From positions 186,001 through 250,000 of the forward strand of contig JBEKGN010000002.1 of NCBI GenBank assembly GCA_050012775.1: 64,000 bases of DNA. The letters run 5' to 3'. Of this stretch, positions 8,542 through 16,455 are shown piece after piece. A model generated the notes under the pieces. That model was not told the DNA's origin. It was given only the letters and a program-made list of their open reading frames with translations, and did not search any database. Position numbers and translations under genes: made by a program. The stretch's first letter is position 1; each line of letters begins with the position of its first letter. The stretch is from Roseiarcus sp050012775. Lineage in GTDB: Bacteria > Pseudomonadota > Alphaproteobacteria > Rhizobiales > Beijerinckiaceae.

Positions 8542-9147
8542 TCAGAAATGCACGCTCGCGCCCATGCGCACCACATTGGTCGATGTCGTCAGCGTTTGCG
8601 ATGCGAAAGGCGTCGCGTAGTTCGCGGCGCCGAAGTCGTAGCGCAGCAATTCGCCCCGCAGCGAAACGTTGCGCGTGATCGCATATTCGGCGCCCAGCCC
8701 AAAGGCGACGCCCTTGACGGTCTCGCTGCTGGAGACGCCGAGGTCCCGATAACTCGTCGTCGACCAGGCCCAGCCGAGGGTGCCATAGGCGAGCAAGTTG
8801 CCGAAGGCGTAGCCGCCCTTGACGCGCGCGGAGGACAGGAAATCCTGGTTGAAGGACGCGGTCCCCAGCGTTCCGCTCCTGATCGAGCTGAACATCGCGT
8901 CCGCTTCGACGCCGCCGACCAGTTGGGAGGCTTGGAAATTGTAGCCGACATGCGCGCCTCCGGCAGGGCCGGAAATATTGGCCGAACTCGCCGAGCCCAG
9001 CGCGACTCCCAGGTCCGGGCCGAGTTCGACGCCCGAAAAATCTGCGCCGTTGGGGCCGGTGTCCGTTCGATAGAGATCGGCCGCCTCGGCTTGGGAGGCG
9101 GCGAGCAAAAGGGCGAGCGGCAAAAGCGACGAGGCGAAGCGGCGCAT
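8542..9147 (-). CDS. Outer membrane beta-barrel protein (Omp25/Omp31-like)
   Basis: Protein of 201 residues with a signal peptide ending at AEAADL and alternating-residue beta strands such as AGGAHVGYNFQASQLVGGVE. The ending VVRMGASVHF has the C-terminal phenylalanine needed for outer membrane insertion. Layout and length fit the 8-stranded Omp25/Omp31-like family common in Hyphomicrobiales. It is a single gene transcribed away from the universal stress protein gene, with a shared intergenic region of 226 bp. Confidence 0.82.
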   Translation of the reverse strand: MRRFASSLLPLALLLAASQAEAADLYRTDTGPNGADFSGVELGPDLGVALGSASSANISGPAGGAHVGYNFQASQLVGGVEADAMFSSIRSGTLGTASFNQDFLSSARVKGGYAFGNLLAYGTLGWAWSTTSYRDLGVSSSETVKGVAFGLGAEYAITRNVSLRGELLRYDFGAANYATPFASQTLTTSTNVVRMGASVHF

Positions 9148-9292
9148 GACAAGTGCTCCTCACGTCCGCGCGGCGAGCGAACGATGAGAATTTTACCGTT
9201 CTTTTTTACGCTTCGTTCGCCAAACTCGATTCAGCCCCAACAAAGCGTTAACGGCCGGCCCGGCGGCGAAGACTTTGACCGTCGCGGCCCCA

Positions 9293-9306
9293 TTGCGGTA
9301 AATCAA
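9293..9306 (+). promoter_or_regulatory. FixK/FNR-type box upstream of the universal stress protein gene
   Basis: TTGC-GGTAAA-TCAA matches the published FixK2 pattern TTG(A/C)-N6-(T/G)CAA at every defined position. It is centred about 74 bp before the start codon of the tandem UspA gene. No good -10 hexamer is visible at the expected distance, which weakens the call. The same pattern occurs upstream of the second UspA gene and the pyruvate kinase gene. Confidence 0.45.
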
Positions 9307-9373
9307 CGACCGGCTCGAAGGGCGTGGGAAAAGGACTTCGATTCACCTTCATCCGATTTTCGCGGGCCCGAAA

Positions 9374-10198
9374 ATGCTCAAAGATATCCTCGTCGTTCTC
9401 GAAGAATCCGACAAGGCGGCGGCGCCTTACGTCCTCGCGCTCGCGCGACGGTTCGAATCGCGCGTCACCGTGGCGCGGCCGCGGCGCGACGCGTCCCTGA
9501 TGAGCGACGGGTCGCTCGAGGCGCGCCTCGAATACGCCCGCGGCGACAATGAGGCGCGGGACGCGCGGGCCCGGCAAATGCTCGAGGATTTCGGCGCACG
9601 CGCCAAGGCGGCCGGCGTGGAGGCCGAAATCCTAGGTTTTGACGATCCGAACAATCCCCAGCCTAGAGACGTGCCGCAATTCGCTCGCTGCTTCGCGCTC
9701 GTCGTCGTCGAGCAGGTCGAGCCGGGACAACCGCCGAACCTGAACGACTTGGCCGGCGCGGTCATCGCCGAAAGCGGACGCCCCGTGATCGTCGTGCCCG
9801 GCATACAGCGCGAGCCGGCGCGTTTCGAACGGATCGTCGTAGCCTGGGACGGCAGCGCGGCCGCCGGGCGCGCGATCGGCGACGCCGCGCCTTTGCTCGA
9901 ACGCGCCGAACATGTCGAAATCGTCGCCGCGAACTCCGCGAGCGCATTGCAATTCGTCGTTTCGGGCGGCGAGCGCATCGCGCGCCAGTTCGCCCGGCGG
10001 GGCGTCGCGGCGAGTTTCCGGCGCATTCCCGGCGAAGGCGACCCCGCCAATATGCTGCTTTCCCACGCCGCCGACATGGGCGCGGACATGATCGTGGCGG
10101 GCGGCTATGGCCATTCGCGCATTCGCGAGGCGATCCTGGGCGGCGTGACGCGCACGCTGCTGGGCAGCATGACCGTGCCGGTGTTCTTGTCCCACTGA
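9374..10198 (+). CDS. Universal stress protein with two UspA domains
   Basis: Protein of 274 residues, about twice a single UspA domain. The first half opens with MLKDILVVLEESDKAA and is divergent. The second half begins at RIVVAWDGSAAAGRAI and ends with the ATP-binding loop pattern GADMIVAGGYGHSRIREAILGGVTRTLL, a G-2x-G-9x-G-(S/T)-like motif. Tandem Usp proteins are often induced by oxygen limitation or starvation. The gene precedes phaC by 40 bp, suggesting joint expression with polyhydroxybutyrate synthesis. Confidence 0.9.
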   Translation: MLKDILVVLEESDKAAAPYVLALARRFESRVTVARPRRDASLMSDGSLEARLEYARGDNEARDARARQMLEDFGARAKAAGVEAEILGFDDPNNPQPRDVPQFARCFALVVVEQVEPGQPPNLNDLAGAVIAESGRPVIVVPGIQREPARFERIVVAWDGSAAAGRAIGDAAPLLERAEHVEIVAANSASALQFVVSGGERIARQFARRGVAASFRRIPGEGDPANMLLSHAADMGADMIVAGGYGHSRIREAILGGVTRTLLGSMTVPVFLSH

Positions 10199-10238
10199 GC
10201 CGCGGTCGCAACGGCCGCGAGAACGCAAGGGATTGGCG

Positions 10239-12002
10239 ATGGATTCGGACGTTGCGACGACAGCGGCTGCAGCCGCTCCCATGCCGCAAGCCCCGCCGAA
10301 GTGGGCGGATGCGTTCTGGCGCGGCGCGACCGTTCTCGACGGGCTGCTTCACGCTGCGCAAGGGCGCGCCTCGGGCGGCCTTTCGCCGATTGCGCAGGGG
10401 CTCGCCTATCTCGACTGGGGCGCCCATCTCGCCAATGGGCCGTTTCGGCGCGCGCAACTGGCCGCGGAGGCCGTCCGCGACGCGGTCCGGCTCGGCGACG
10501 CGATCATGGGCCAGACGGCGATCACGCCACGACCAGGCGACCATCGCTTCCAGGATCCCGCCTGGAGCCAGCCGCCGTTCAATCTCTACGCCCAGGCGTT
10601 CTTGCTCGCCGAGGAATGGTGGGCGGAGGCGGTGGCGGCCCCGCGGGGAATCAGCGAAGGCGATCGGCGCGTCGTCGCGTTCGGCGTGCGCCAATGGGTC
10701 GACATGTTTTCGCCCTCGAACGTGCCGTGGCTCAATCCGGAGATCATCCGCGCGACCCAGCAAACGGGGGGCGGCAATTTCCTCGAGGGGGCGGCGAACT
10801 TCGTCGCGGACGTCCGATCGGCGTTCCTCGGCGGCGGCGGCGCCGAGGCGTTCCACGTCGGGCGCGACGTCGCCGCCACTCCGGGCGCCGTCGTCCTGCG
10901 CAACGACCTAATCGAACTGATCCAATACACGCCGACGACGCCGCAAGTCGAACGCGAGCCGGTGCTGATCGTTCCGGCCTGGATCATGAAATACTATATC
11001 CTCGACCTGAAGCCCGAGGATTCCCTGATCCGCTACCTCGTCGGTCAGGGACACACCGTTTTCGCGATTTCCTGGCGCAATCCGACCGCCGAATTTCGTG
11101 ATCTTTCGCTCGACGACTATCGCGTCAAAGGCGTGATGGCGGCGCTGGACGCGATCGGCGATATTTGCAAGGGCGCGAAGACCCAAGCGTGCGGCTATTG
11201 CCTCGGCGGCACCTTGCTGGCGATCGCCGCGGCGGCGATGGCGCGAGACGGCGACGACAGGCTGGCCGGCGTGACGCTGTTAGCCGCGCAAACGGATTTC
11301 ACCGAGGCGGGCGAGCTGCAATTGTTCATCACTGAGGATCAGCTCGCCTTCCTCGACGACGTCATGCGCGCGCAGGGCTATCTCGACAGCAGCCAGATGG
11401 CGGGCGCCTTTCAGTTCCTGCGCTCCAACGATCTCATCTGGTCGCGACTGGTCAAGTCCTATCTCCTGGGCGAGCGCGAGCATCCGAGCGACCTCATGGC
11501 CTGGAACGCCGACGCGACTCGGATGCCGGCGCGCATGCACGGCCAATATCTGCGGCGCCTGTTCCTGCGCAACGAACTCGCCGAGGGCAAATTCCCCGCC
11601 GACGGCAGGCCGGTCGCGCTCAGCGATATCCGCGCGCCTCTGTTTGTGCTCGCGACGGAACGCGATCACATCGCGCCCTGGCGCTCGGTGCACAAAATCC
11701 ATGTGCTCAACGACGCCGACATCACCTTCGTTCTCGCCTCGGGCGGTCACAACGTCGGCGTCGTGAGTCCGCCCGGACTGGCGAATCGGCATTTCTGGAT
11801 CGGCCGCCGCGAACCCGGCGACCATTATGTCGGGCCGGACGAATGGCAGGCGAGCGCGGAGCGCCGCGAGGGCTCGTGGTGGCCGACCTGGTCCGCCTGG
11901 CTCGACGCGCGCGCCAGCGAGCGCGTCGAGCCGCCCGCGATGGGCTCGAAGCGGCATCCGCCGGTCGAGCCCGCGCCGGGCCAATATGTCCTGGAGCACT
12001 GA
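10239..12002 (+). CDS. phaC: Class I poly(3-hydroxyalkanoate) polymerase
   Basis: Protein of 587 residues, typical of class I PhaC. It polymerises (R)-3-hydroxyacyl-CoA at the surface of cytoplasmic PHB granules. The lipase-like box is GYCLGG with nucleophile Cys321; the other triad residues fit Asp476 (in ATERDHIAPW) and His504 (in SGGHNVGVV). The conserved N-terminal region, including FNLYAQAFLLAEEWW, and the tryptophan-rich C-terminal end are present. ATG 10239 is chosen over a TTG two codons earlier. The phaA and phaB genes are not in the window. Confidence 0.95.
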   Translation: MDSDVATTAAAAAPMPQAPPKWADAFWRGATVLDGLLHAAQGRASGGLSPIAQGLAYLDWGAHLANGPFRRAQLAAEAVRDAVRLGDAIMGQTAITPRPGDHRFQDPAWSQPPFNLYAQAFLLAEEWWAEAVAAPRGISEGDRRVVAFGVRQWVDMFSPSNVPWLNPEIIRATQQTGGGNFLEGAANFVADVRSAFLGGGGAEAFHVGRDVAATPGAVVLRNDLIELIQYTPTTPQVEREPVLIVPAWIMKYYILDLKPEDSLIRYLVGQGHTVFAISWRNPTAEFRDLSLDDYRVKGVMAALDAIGDICKGAKTQACGYCLGGTLLAIAAAAMARDGDDRLAGVTLLAAQTDFTEAGELQLFITEDQLAFLDDVMRAQGYLDSSQMAGAFQFLRSNDLIWSRLVKSYLLGEREHPSDLMAWNADATRMPARMHGQYLRRLFLRNELAEGKFPADGRPVALSDIRAPLFVLATERDHIAPWRSVHKIHVLNDADITFVLASGGHNVGVVSPPGLANRHFWIGRREPGDHYVGPDEWQASAERREGSWWPTWSAWLDARASERVEPPAMGSKRHPPVEPAPGQYVLEH

Positions 12003-12007
12003 GGAAC

Positions 12008-12033
12008 GTCGCGCCTGCCGGGGCCGGCGCGAC
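12008..12033. terminator. GC-rich hairpin between convergent phaC and a binding-protein gene
   Basis: GTCGCGCC (12008-12015) and GGCGCGAC (12026-12033) form an 8-bp stem in the 41-bp gap between two convergent stops. There is no T-run on either strand, so it may only slow polymerase or protect RNA ends. Confidence 0.4.
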
Positions 12034-12043
12034 GCGCCAAGGG

Positions 12044-13252
12044 TTATTTCTTGACCAGCGGGCAGGTCGAGTCGGCGAGCTTGCCGAAGGCCTCCTCGCC
12101 CTTCATCGTCTGAACGAGGCTGTAGAAGTCCCAGGGGCCCTTCGACTCCGACGGCTTCTTGACCTGCATGACGTACATGTCGTGCTGCAACAAGCCGTCG
12201 GCCCGGATCACGCCGTTCGAGGTGAACATGTCGTCGATCTTGGCCTTGTGCAGCTCGTCCATGACCTTGTCGGGATCGGTGGAGCCGGCCGCCTTGACCG
12301 CGTTCAGATAGGTCAGCGTAGCCGAATAGACCGCCGCTTGCGGCATCGTCGGCTCGCGGTTGGTCTTGGCGAAGAACCGCGTGGCGAAAGCGCGGGTCTT
12401 GTCGTTGAGGTCCCAATACCAGCCGTCCGTGAGATAGAGGCCCTGCGCGGCGTCGAGGCCGATGGCTTTGATGTCGCTAAGGAACACGAGCAGCGCCGCC
12501 GGCTTCATCGTCTTGGCGATGCCGAATTCATTGGCGGCCTTCAACGAATTGGAAAAGTCGGTGCCGGCGTTGGCGAGGCCGAGAACCTGCGCGCCCGAAC
12601 TCTGCGCCTGCAACAAATAGGACGCGAAATCTGAGGTTCCGAGCGGCACGCGCACCGATCCGACCACCGATCCTCCGTTCGCCGTCACCACGCTGGCCGC
12701 GGCGTTTTGCAGCTGCGTGCCGAAGGCGTAGTCGGCCGTGAGGAAGAACCACGACTTGCCGCCCTCGTTGAGGACCGTCTTCGCCGTGCCGTTGCCCAGC
12801 GCGGTCGTGTCGTAGCCGTAATGCATGGTGTAAGGCGTGCAATCCTTGCCGGTGAGCGAAGCGCCCGCCGCGCCGATGGCGAAGAACGGGACCTTCTTAT
12901 CCCTGACCGCCGCGTTGATGGCGAGGCTGACGCCGGTGTTCGAGCCCCCGAGCAACATCGTGAGCCCGTCCTGGTCGGCCCATTCCCGGAACTTCTGCAC
13001 GCCTTGGTCCGGCTTGTTTTGATGGTCGTAGGTCAGCAGCTGGATCGGCTGTCCCAGCACCGAGCCGCCGAAATCCGCGATCGCCATTTTCACCGCTTCG
13101 ACGCCGGTGGGACCGATCACGTCGGCGTAGGGGCCGGACATGTCGTCGATGTCGCCGATCACCACCTTATTGGCATCGGCGAACGCGCTCGCCGCGCAAA
13201 TATACGCGCACAGCGCGCCCGCGAACGCCAATACAGTCTTGGCCCGTTTCAT
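12044..13252 (-). CDS. Periplasmic binding protein of a Liv-type ABC transporter (orphan)
   Basis: Protein of 402 residues with a signal peptide (residues 1-25, ending near ASAFAD) and the Peripla_BP_6 fold: VVIGDIDDMSGPYADVIG at the start, GGSNTGVSLAINAAV, and FFLTADYAFGTQLQNAA. The family binds branched-chain amino acids, amides, urea or aromatic acids for LivHMGF-type importers. No permease or ATPase gene is adjacent, so it must share a transporter elsewhere; the operon at 47.8-52.6 kb has its own binding protein. The ligand is unknown. Confidence 0.85.
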   Translation of the reverse strand: MKRAKTVLAFAGALCAYICAASAFADANKVVIGDIDDMSGPYADVIGPTGVEAVKMAIADFGGSVLGQPIQLLTYDHQNKPDQGVQKFREWADQDGLTMLLGGSNTGVSLAINAAVRDKKVPFFAIGAAGASLTGKDCTPYTMHYGYDTTALGNGTAKTVLNEGGKSWFFLTADYAFGTQLQNAAASVVTANGGSVVGSVRVPLGTSDFASYLLQAQSSGAQVLGLANAGTDFSNSLKAANEFGIAKTMKPAALLVFLSDIKAIGLDAAQGLYLTDGWYWDLNDKTRAFATRFFAKTNREPTMPQAAVYSATLTYLNAVKAAGSTDPDKVMDELHKAKIDDMFTSNGVIRADGLLQHDMYVMQVKKPSESKGPWDFYSLVQTMKGEEAFGKLADSTCPLVKK

Positions 13253-13426
13253 ACTCGCTTCCTCCCTCGCCGATCAACGTTGCCTCGCCAGCGTGCGAGG
13301 GTCGATAATGGTGAGGTTATGTTGCGCTGCCGGGGCGCTCGTGGCAAGCCATGCGAAAGACGAATCCGCGCCGGCGGCCAGGGAAGGGGCGGCGACGGTC
13401 ATCGGGCCGCTCGAACTCGGAACTGG

Positions 13427-13440
13427 TTGAGCTGCATCAA
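13427..13440 (+). promoter_or_regulatory. FixK/FNR-type box upstream of the second universal stress protein gene
   Basis: TTGA-GCTGCA-TCAA is a perfect TTGA-N6-TCAA dyad, centred about 112 bp before the UspA start codon. It is an exact match to the FNR/FixK family core with symmetrical half-sites. The expected -10 position, about 30 bp downstream, holds only a weak ACATCC. Confidence 0.5.
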
Positions 13441-13545
13441 TGATTTGGCGGTCGCCGGGCGCACATCCTTGCGCCCAAGAGCGCTGTCGCGGGAAGACAT
13501 TCCCAATCGCGCGGCGGCGTCGGCGCGGCGACGAGGAGAATGGCC

Positions 13546-13995
13546 ATGTTTGGGAAAATCTTGTTGCCCATCGATATCTCCGAACCGGAAATCGCCAAGG
13601 AGGCGATCGACGTAGCCGTGGGCATGGCCAACGCCTTCAACTCGAATATCCGGCTGATCCACGTGACGAGCCCCATCATCGTCGCTTCGCCGATGGCCGT
13701 GATCCCGCAGTCGGTTTACGACGAACTCGGCGTTTACGAGAAATCGGAACTCGAGCGAATGGCGGCGACGATCGACAGACCGAAAGAGACGCTCACGACC
13801 GTCGTGCGCATCGGCGGCGTCTATCCCGAATTGCTGGCCGAGGCCGCGGAATGGCAGGCCGATCTCATCATCGTGGGCGCGCACAAGCGCTCGATGGCGA
13901 CCTACCTCCTGGGCTCGAGCGCCGCCGCCATCGTGCGCCACGCGTCCTGCACGGTGATGGTGGTGCGCAGCGGCAAGAAAGCCTCATTGCTTTAA
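13546..13995 (+). CDS. Universal stress protein, single UspA domain
   Basis: Protein of 149 residues. It begins FGKILLPIDISEPE and ends with the nucleotide-binding loop: ADLIIVGAHKRSMATYLLGSSAAAIVRHASCTVMVVR contains the G-2x-G-9x-G-(S) pattern in the pieces VGAHKRS and LLGSSAAAIVRHA. ATG 13546 is favoured over ATG 13540 because GAGGAG ends only 1 bp before the latter. A small protein gene follows after 59 bp with its own strong ribosome binding site, and the two are probably co-transcribed. Confidence 0.88.
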   Translation: MFGKILLPIDISEPEIAKEAIDVAVGMANAFNSNIRLIHVTSPIIVASPMAVIPQSVYDELGVYEKSELERMAATIDRPKETLTTVVRIGGVYPELLAEAAEWQADLIIVGAHKRSMATYLLGSSAAAIVRHASCTVMVVRSGKKASLL

Positions 13996-14054
13996 TTCGC
14001 GTGTGTCGCGGGTTCGCCGCGCCCGGAAAAGAAACCCATCAGAAGGAGAGAAAT

Positions 14055-14447
14055 ATGACCGCGACCGTCCGATCCGCGTTGAAGAAAGTGACGCTGCAAG
14101 CCGCGCGCTCGAAAGAATTTCCCGAGGGTTCGATGCGGCACGGCTATGAGTTCCTCGCGCCGCTGACGGAATCCGGACGGATCGACGTGGAGGCGTGGAA
14201 GGCTCGTCGCAGCGAATGTTTCGTGCATCGCTTCTGGGGCGACGAGCCGCCGCAGCGCGGCCTTCTGGCGCATCGCCCGGGCGGGCCCGGCGGCTCCACC
14301 TGGTCGTTCGAATACGAAACGGCCGCCTACCGCGGCGACGAGGAAGCCGGCTATCGCTTTGGCGACCATGTCTTCCGCGTCGGGGAATATGTCTCGATCC
14401 GCGAAGACGGCCAGCTCATGCCCTTCAAGGTCGTCGAGGTGGCCTGA
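14055..14447 (+). CDS. Conserved hypothetical protein next to UspA
   Basis: Protein of 130 residues, soluble, with no signal peptide. The start at ATG 14055 is fixed by AAGGAGAG 8 bp upstream. Tryptophans and acidic residues are scattered (SECFVHRFWGDEPPQRG, STWSFEYETAAYRGDEE), and the end, FGDHVFRVGEYVSIREDG, looks like a small beta-barrel. I do not recognise the family. Its position after a UspA gene with a FixK-type box suggests a stress or low-oxygen role, which is inference. Confidence 0.6.
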   Translation: MTATVRSALKKVTLQAARSKEFPEGSMRHGYEFLAPLTESGRIDVEAWKARRSECFVHRFWGDEPPQRGLLAHRPGGPGGSTWSFEYETAAYRGDEEAGYRFGDHVFRVGEYVSIREDGQLMPFKVVEVA

Positions 14448-14484
14448 CCCACGCCGGCCTCGGCATGGGCGCGGCGCGCCGCGC

Positions 14485-15903
14485 TCACCTCGGCAGCACG
14501 GTCGCGCCCATCAGCGTCTCGTCGATCGCGGCGGCGCATTGGCGCCCCTCGCGGATCGCCCAGACGACCAGCGACTGGCCGCGCCGCATGTCGCCGCAAG
14601 CGAAGACCTTTTCATGACTGGAGGCGTAGCGCGTCGTGTCGGCGGCGACATTGCCGCGCGCGTCGAGCGCGACGGCGAGTTCGTTCAGCATCCCCTCGCG
14701 CGCCGGCGAGACGAAGCCCATCGCGAGAAGCACGAGATCGGCCTTCAACGGGAATTCGCTCCCCGCGATCGGCTGCATCCGCTCGTCGACGCGCACGCAT
14801 TCGATTGCGGTCACGACGCCGTTCTCGCCCAGGAACGAGCGCGTCATCACCGCGAAATCGCGCTCGGCGCCTTCCTCGTGGCTCGATGACGTGCGCAGCT
14901 TCAGCGGCCAGTTCGGCCAGTTCAGCATCTTGTCTTCCTGCTTGGGCGGCATCGGCATGATTTCGAGTTGCGTCACCTTGAGCGCGCCCTGGCGAATCGA
15001 GGTGCCGATGCAGTCCGATCCCGTGTCGCCGCCGCCGATGACGACGACGTTCTTGCCGGCCGCTACGATCGGCTCGTTGGTCCCGATCGGTTCGCGGGAG
15101 ACTCGGCGGTTCTGCTGAGGCAGGAAATCCATGGCGAAATGCACGCCGGCGAGGTCGCGGCCCGGCGCCGGCAGATCGCGCGGCGCCTCGGCGCCGCCGG
15201 CGAGAGCGACGGCGTCGTAGGAATCGACGAGCGACTTCGCGCCGACGTCGCGCCCGACGAAGACGTTGCAGTGGAAGATGACGCCCTCCGCCTTCATCTG
15301 CTCGACGCGCCGTTCGACGTGACGCTTTTCGAGCTTGAAGTCGGGAATGCCGTAACGCAACAGGCCGCCCGCCTTGGCGTGCTTCTCGTAGACGTGAACC
15401 TCATGGCCGGCGCGCGCGAGTTGCTGGGCGCAGGCGAGCCCCGCCGGTCCGGAACCGACCACGGCGACGCGCTTGCCGGTCGCGCGCGCAGCCGGCTCGG
15501 GCTTGATCCAGCCTTCGGCCCAAGCGCGGTCGACGATCGCGCATTCGATCGTCTTGATGGTGACGGGCGCGTCCTGGATGTTGAGCGTGCAGGACGCCTC
15601 GCACGGCGCCGGACAGACGCGGCCGGTGAATTCGGGAAAATTGTTCGTGCTGTGCAGGTTTCGCGCCGCTTCCTGCCAGTCGCCGCGATAGACCAGATCG
15701 TTCCAGTCCGGGATCTGGTTGTTCACGGGACAACCGTTGTGGCAATAGGGAATGCCGCAATTCATGCAGCGCGCCGCCTGGTTCCGCGTCGATTCCTCCG
15801 AGAGCGGAAGCACGAATTCGCGGTAGTGCCGAATGCGGTCGGAGGCGGGCGCGTAACGCCGATCCGTGCGGTCGATTTCTAGAAAACCCGTCACCTTGCC
15901 CAT
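14485..15903 (-). CDS. gltD: Glutamate synthase (NADPH) small subunit
   Basis: Protein of 472 residues, the standard GltD length. It has the N-terminal cysteine-rich iron-sulfur region (ARCMNCGIPYCHNGCPVNNQIP, followed by CPAPCEASCTLN), an FAD GxGxxG motif in VAVVGSGPAGLACAQQLA, and an NADPH motif in VVVIGGGDTGSDCIG. It supplies electrons from NADPH to the large subunit. ATG 15903 is chosen over GTG 15927 because of length and an upstream AAGGG. It lies downstream of gltB in the same direction, but a DUF559 gene sits between them. Confidence 0.96.
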   Translation of the reverse strand: MGKVTGFLEIDRTDRRYAPASDRIRHYREFVLPLSEESTRNQAARCMNCGIPYCHNGCPVNNQIPDWNDLVYRGDWQEAARNLHSTNNFPEFTGRVCPAPCEASCTLNIQDAPVTIKTIECAIVDRAWAEGWIKPEPAARATGKRVAVVGSGPAGLACAQQLARAGHEVHVYEKHAKAGGLLRYGIPDFKLEKRHVERRVEQMKAEGVIFHCNVFVGRDVGAKSLVDSYDAVALAGGAEAPRDLPAPGRDLAGVHFAMDFLPQQNRRVSREPIGTNEPIVAAGKNVVVIGGGDTGSDCIGTSIRQGALKVTQLEIMPMPPKQEDKMLNWPNWPLKLRTSSSHEEGAERDFAVMTRSFLGENGVVTAIECVRVDERMQPIAGSEFPLKADLVLLAMGFVSPAREGMLNELAVALDARGNVAADTTRYASSHEKVFACGDMRRGQSLVVWAIREGRQCAAAIDETLMGATVLPR

Positions 15904-15991
15904 GCCGTCGTCGCCCTTAGATGCCACTCTGAATTTGATATTCTGACGCCGAGATCCACGGGACCTTACTTCGGCCTCACGCGCCCTTCTT

Positions 15992-16017
15992 CCCCCTCCC
16001 CCTTGTGGGGGGAGGGG
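15992..16017. repeat. C-run/G-run palindrome, left flank of the DUF559 gene
   Basis: CCCCTCCCCC (15993-16002), loop TTGT, then GGGGGAGGGG (within 16007-16017): a 10-bp stem. A related palindrome, CCTCCCC-TACGC-GGGGAGG, lies on the other side of the DUF559 gene. The hairpin could also end transcription, but it has no T-run. Confidence 0.65.
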
Positions 16018-16031
16018 ATTTCCGTTCGCTT

Positions 16032-16406
16032 CTACAGCGAGGCGTCCGTCACTCGCGGTCGAAGTTCATTCAATTTCGGACGTATCGTTTCCACGACACC
16101 GTCGATGTTATGAAAAACCTCGTCGTTCGTGAACCTCAAAACAGAATTGCCGTTCGCCCGCAATATCTCATCGCTTCGCGCGTCCCTCGCAACTTCAGAT
16201 TCCGTCGAATGCGTCGCGCCATCGACTTCGACGATGAGGCGCGCCTCGCAACAAGCGAAATCGACGACGAATCTAAAAAGCGCGACTTGCCGTCGAAATC
16301 GAAACCCCTCAACCCCGTGCCGACGAAGCGCCGTCCAAAATTTCTTTTCGGCCGAGGTCTGATCGCTTCGCAATTTTCGCGCCACGGGCGTCAATCGACT
16401 GGGCAC
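16032..16406 (-). CDS. DUF559 endonuclease-like protein
   Basis: Protein of 124 residues starting at GTG 16406. It matches DUF559, a small PD-(D/E)xK/Vsr-like nuclease-fold family: ARKLRSDQTSAEKKFWTALR, then GFRFRRQVALFRFVVDFACCEARLIVEVDGATH with the Asp...Glu-x-Asp residues (VVDF, IVEVDG), then RSDEILRANGNSVLRFTNDEV. The biochemical role of such stand-alone proteins is not established. It separates gltB and gltD, and C/G-rich palindromes flank it on both sides, as expected for an inserted cassette. Confidence 0.85.
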   Translation of the reverse strand: MPSRLTPVARKLRSDQTSAEKKFWTALRRHGVEGFRFRRQVALFRFVVDFACCEARLIVEVDGATHSTESEVARDARSDEILRANGNSVLRFTNDEVFHNIDGVVETIRPKLNELRPRVTDASL

Positions 16407-16425
16407 AGCGCGAACCCCGCCGAAA

Positions 16426-16446
16426 CCTCCCCTACGCGGGGGGAGG
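16426..16446. repeat. C-run/G-run palindrome, right flank of the DUF559 gene
   Basis: CCTCCCC (16426-16432), loop of about 7 bases beginning TACGC, then GGGGAGG (16440-16446). It resembles the palindrome at 15992-16017 in composition and the CTCCCC/GGGGAG core. Confidence 0.6.
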
Positions 16447-16455
16447 CGGCTTTCC

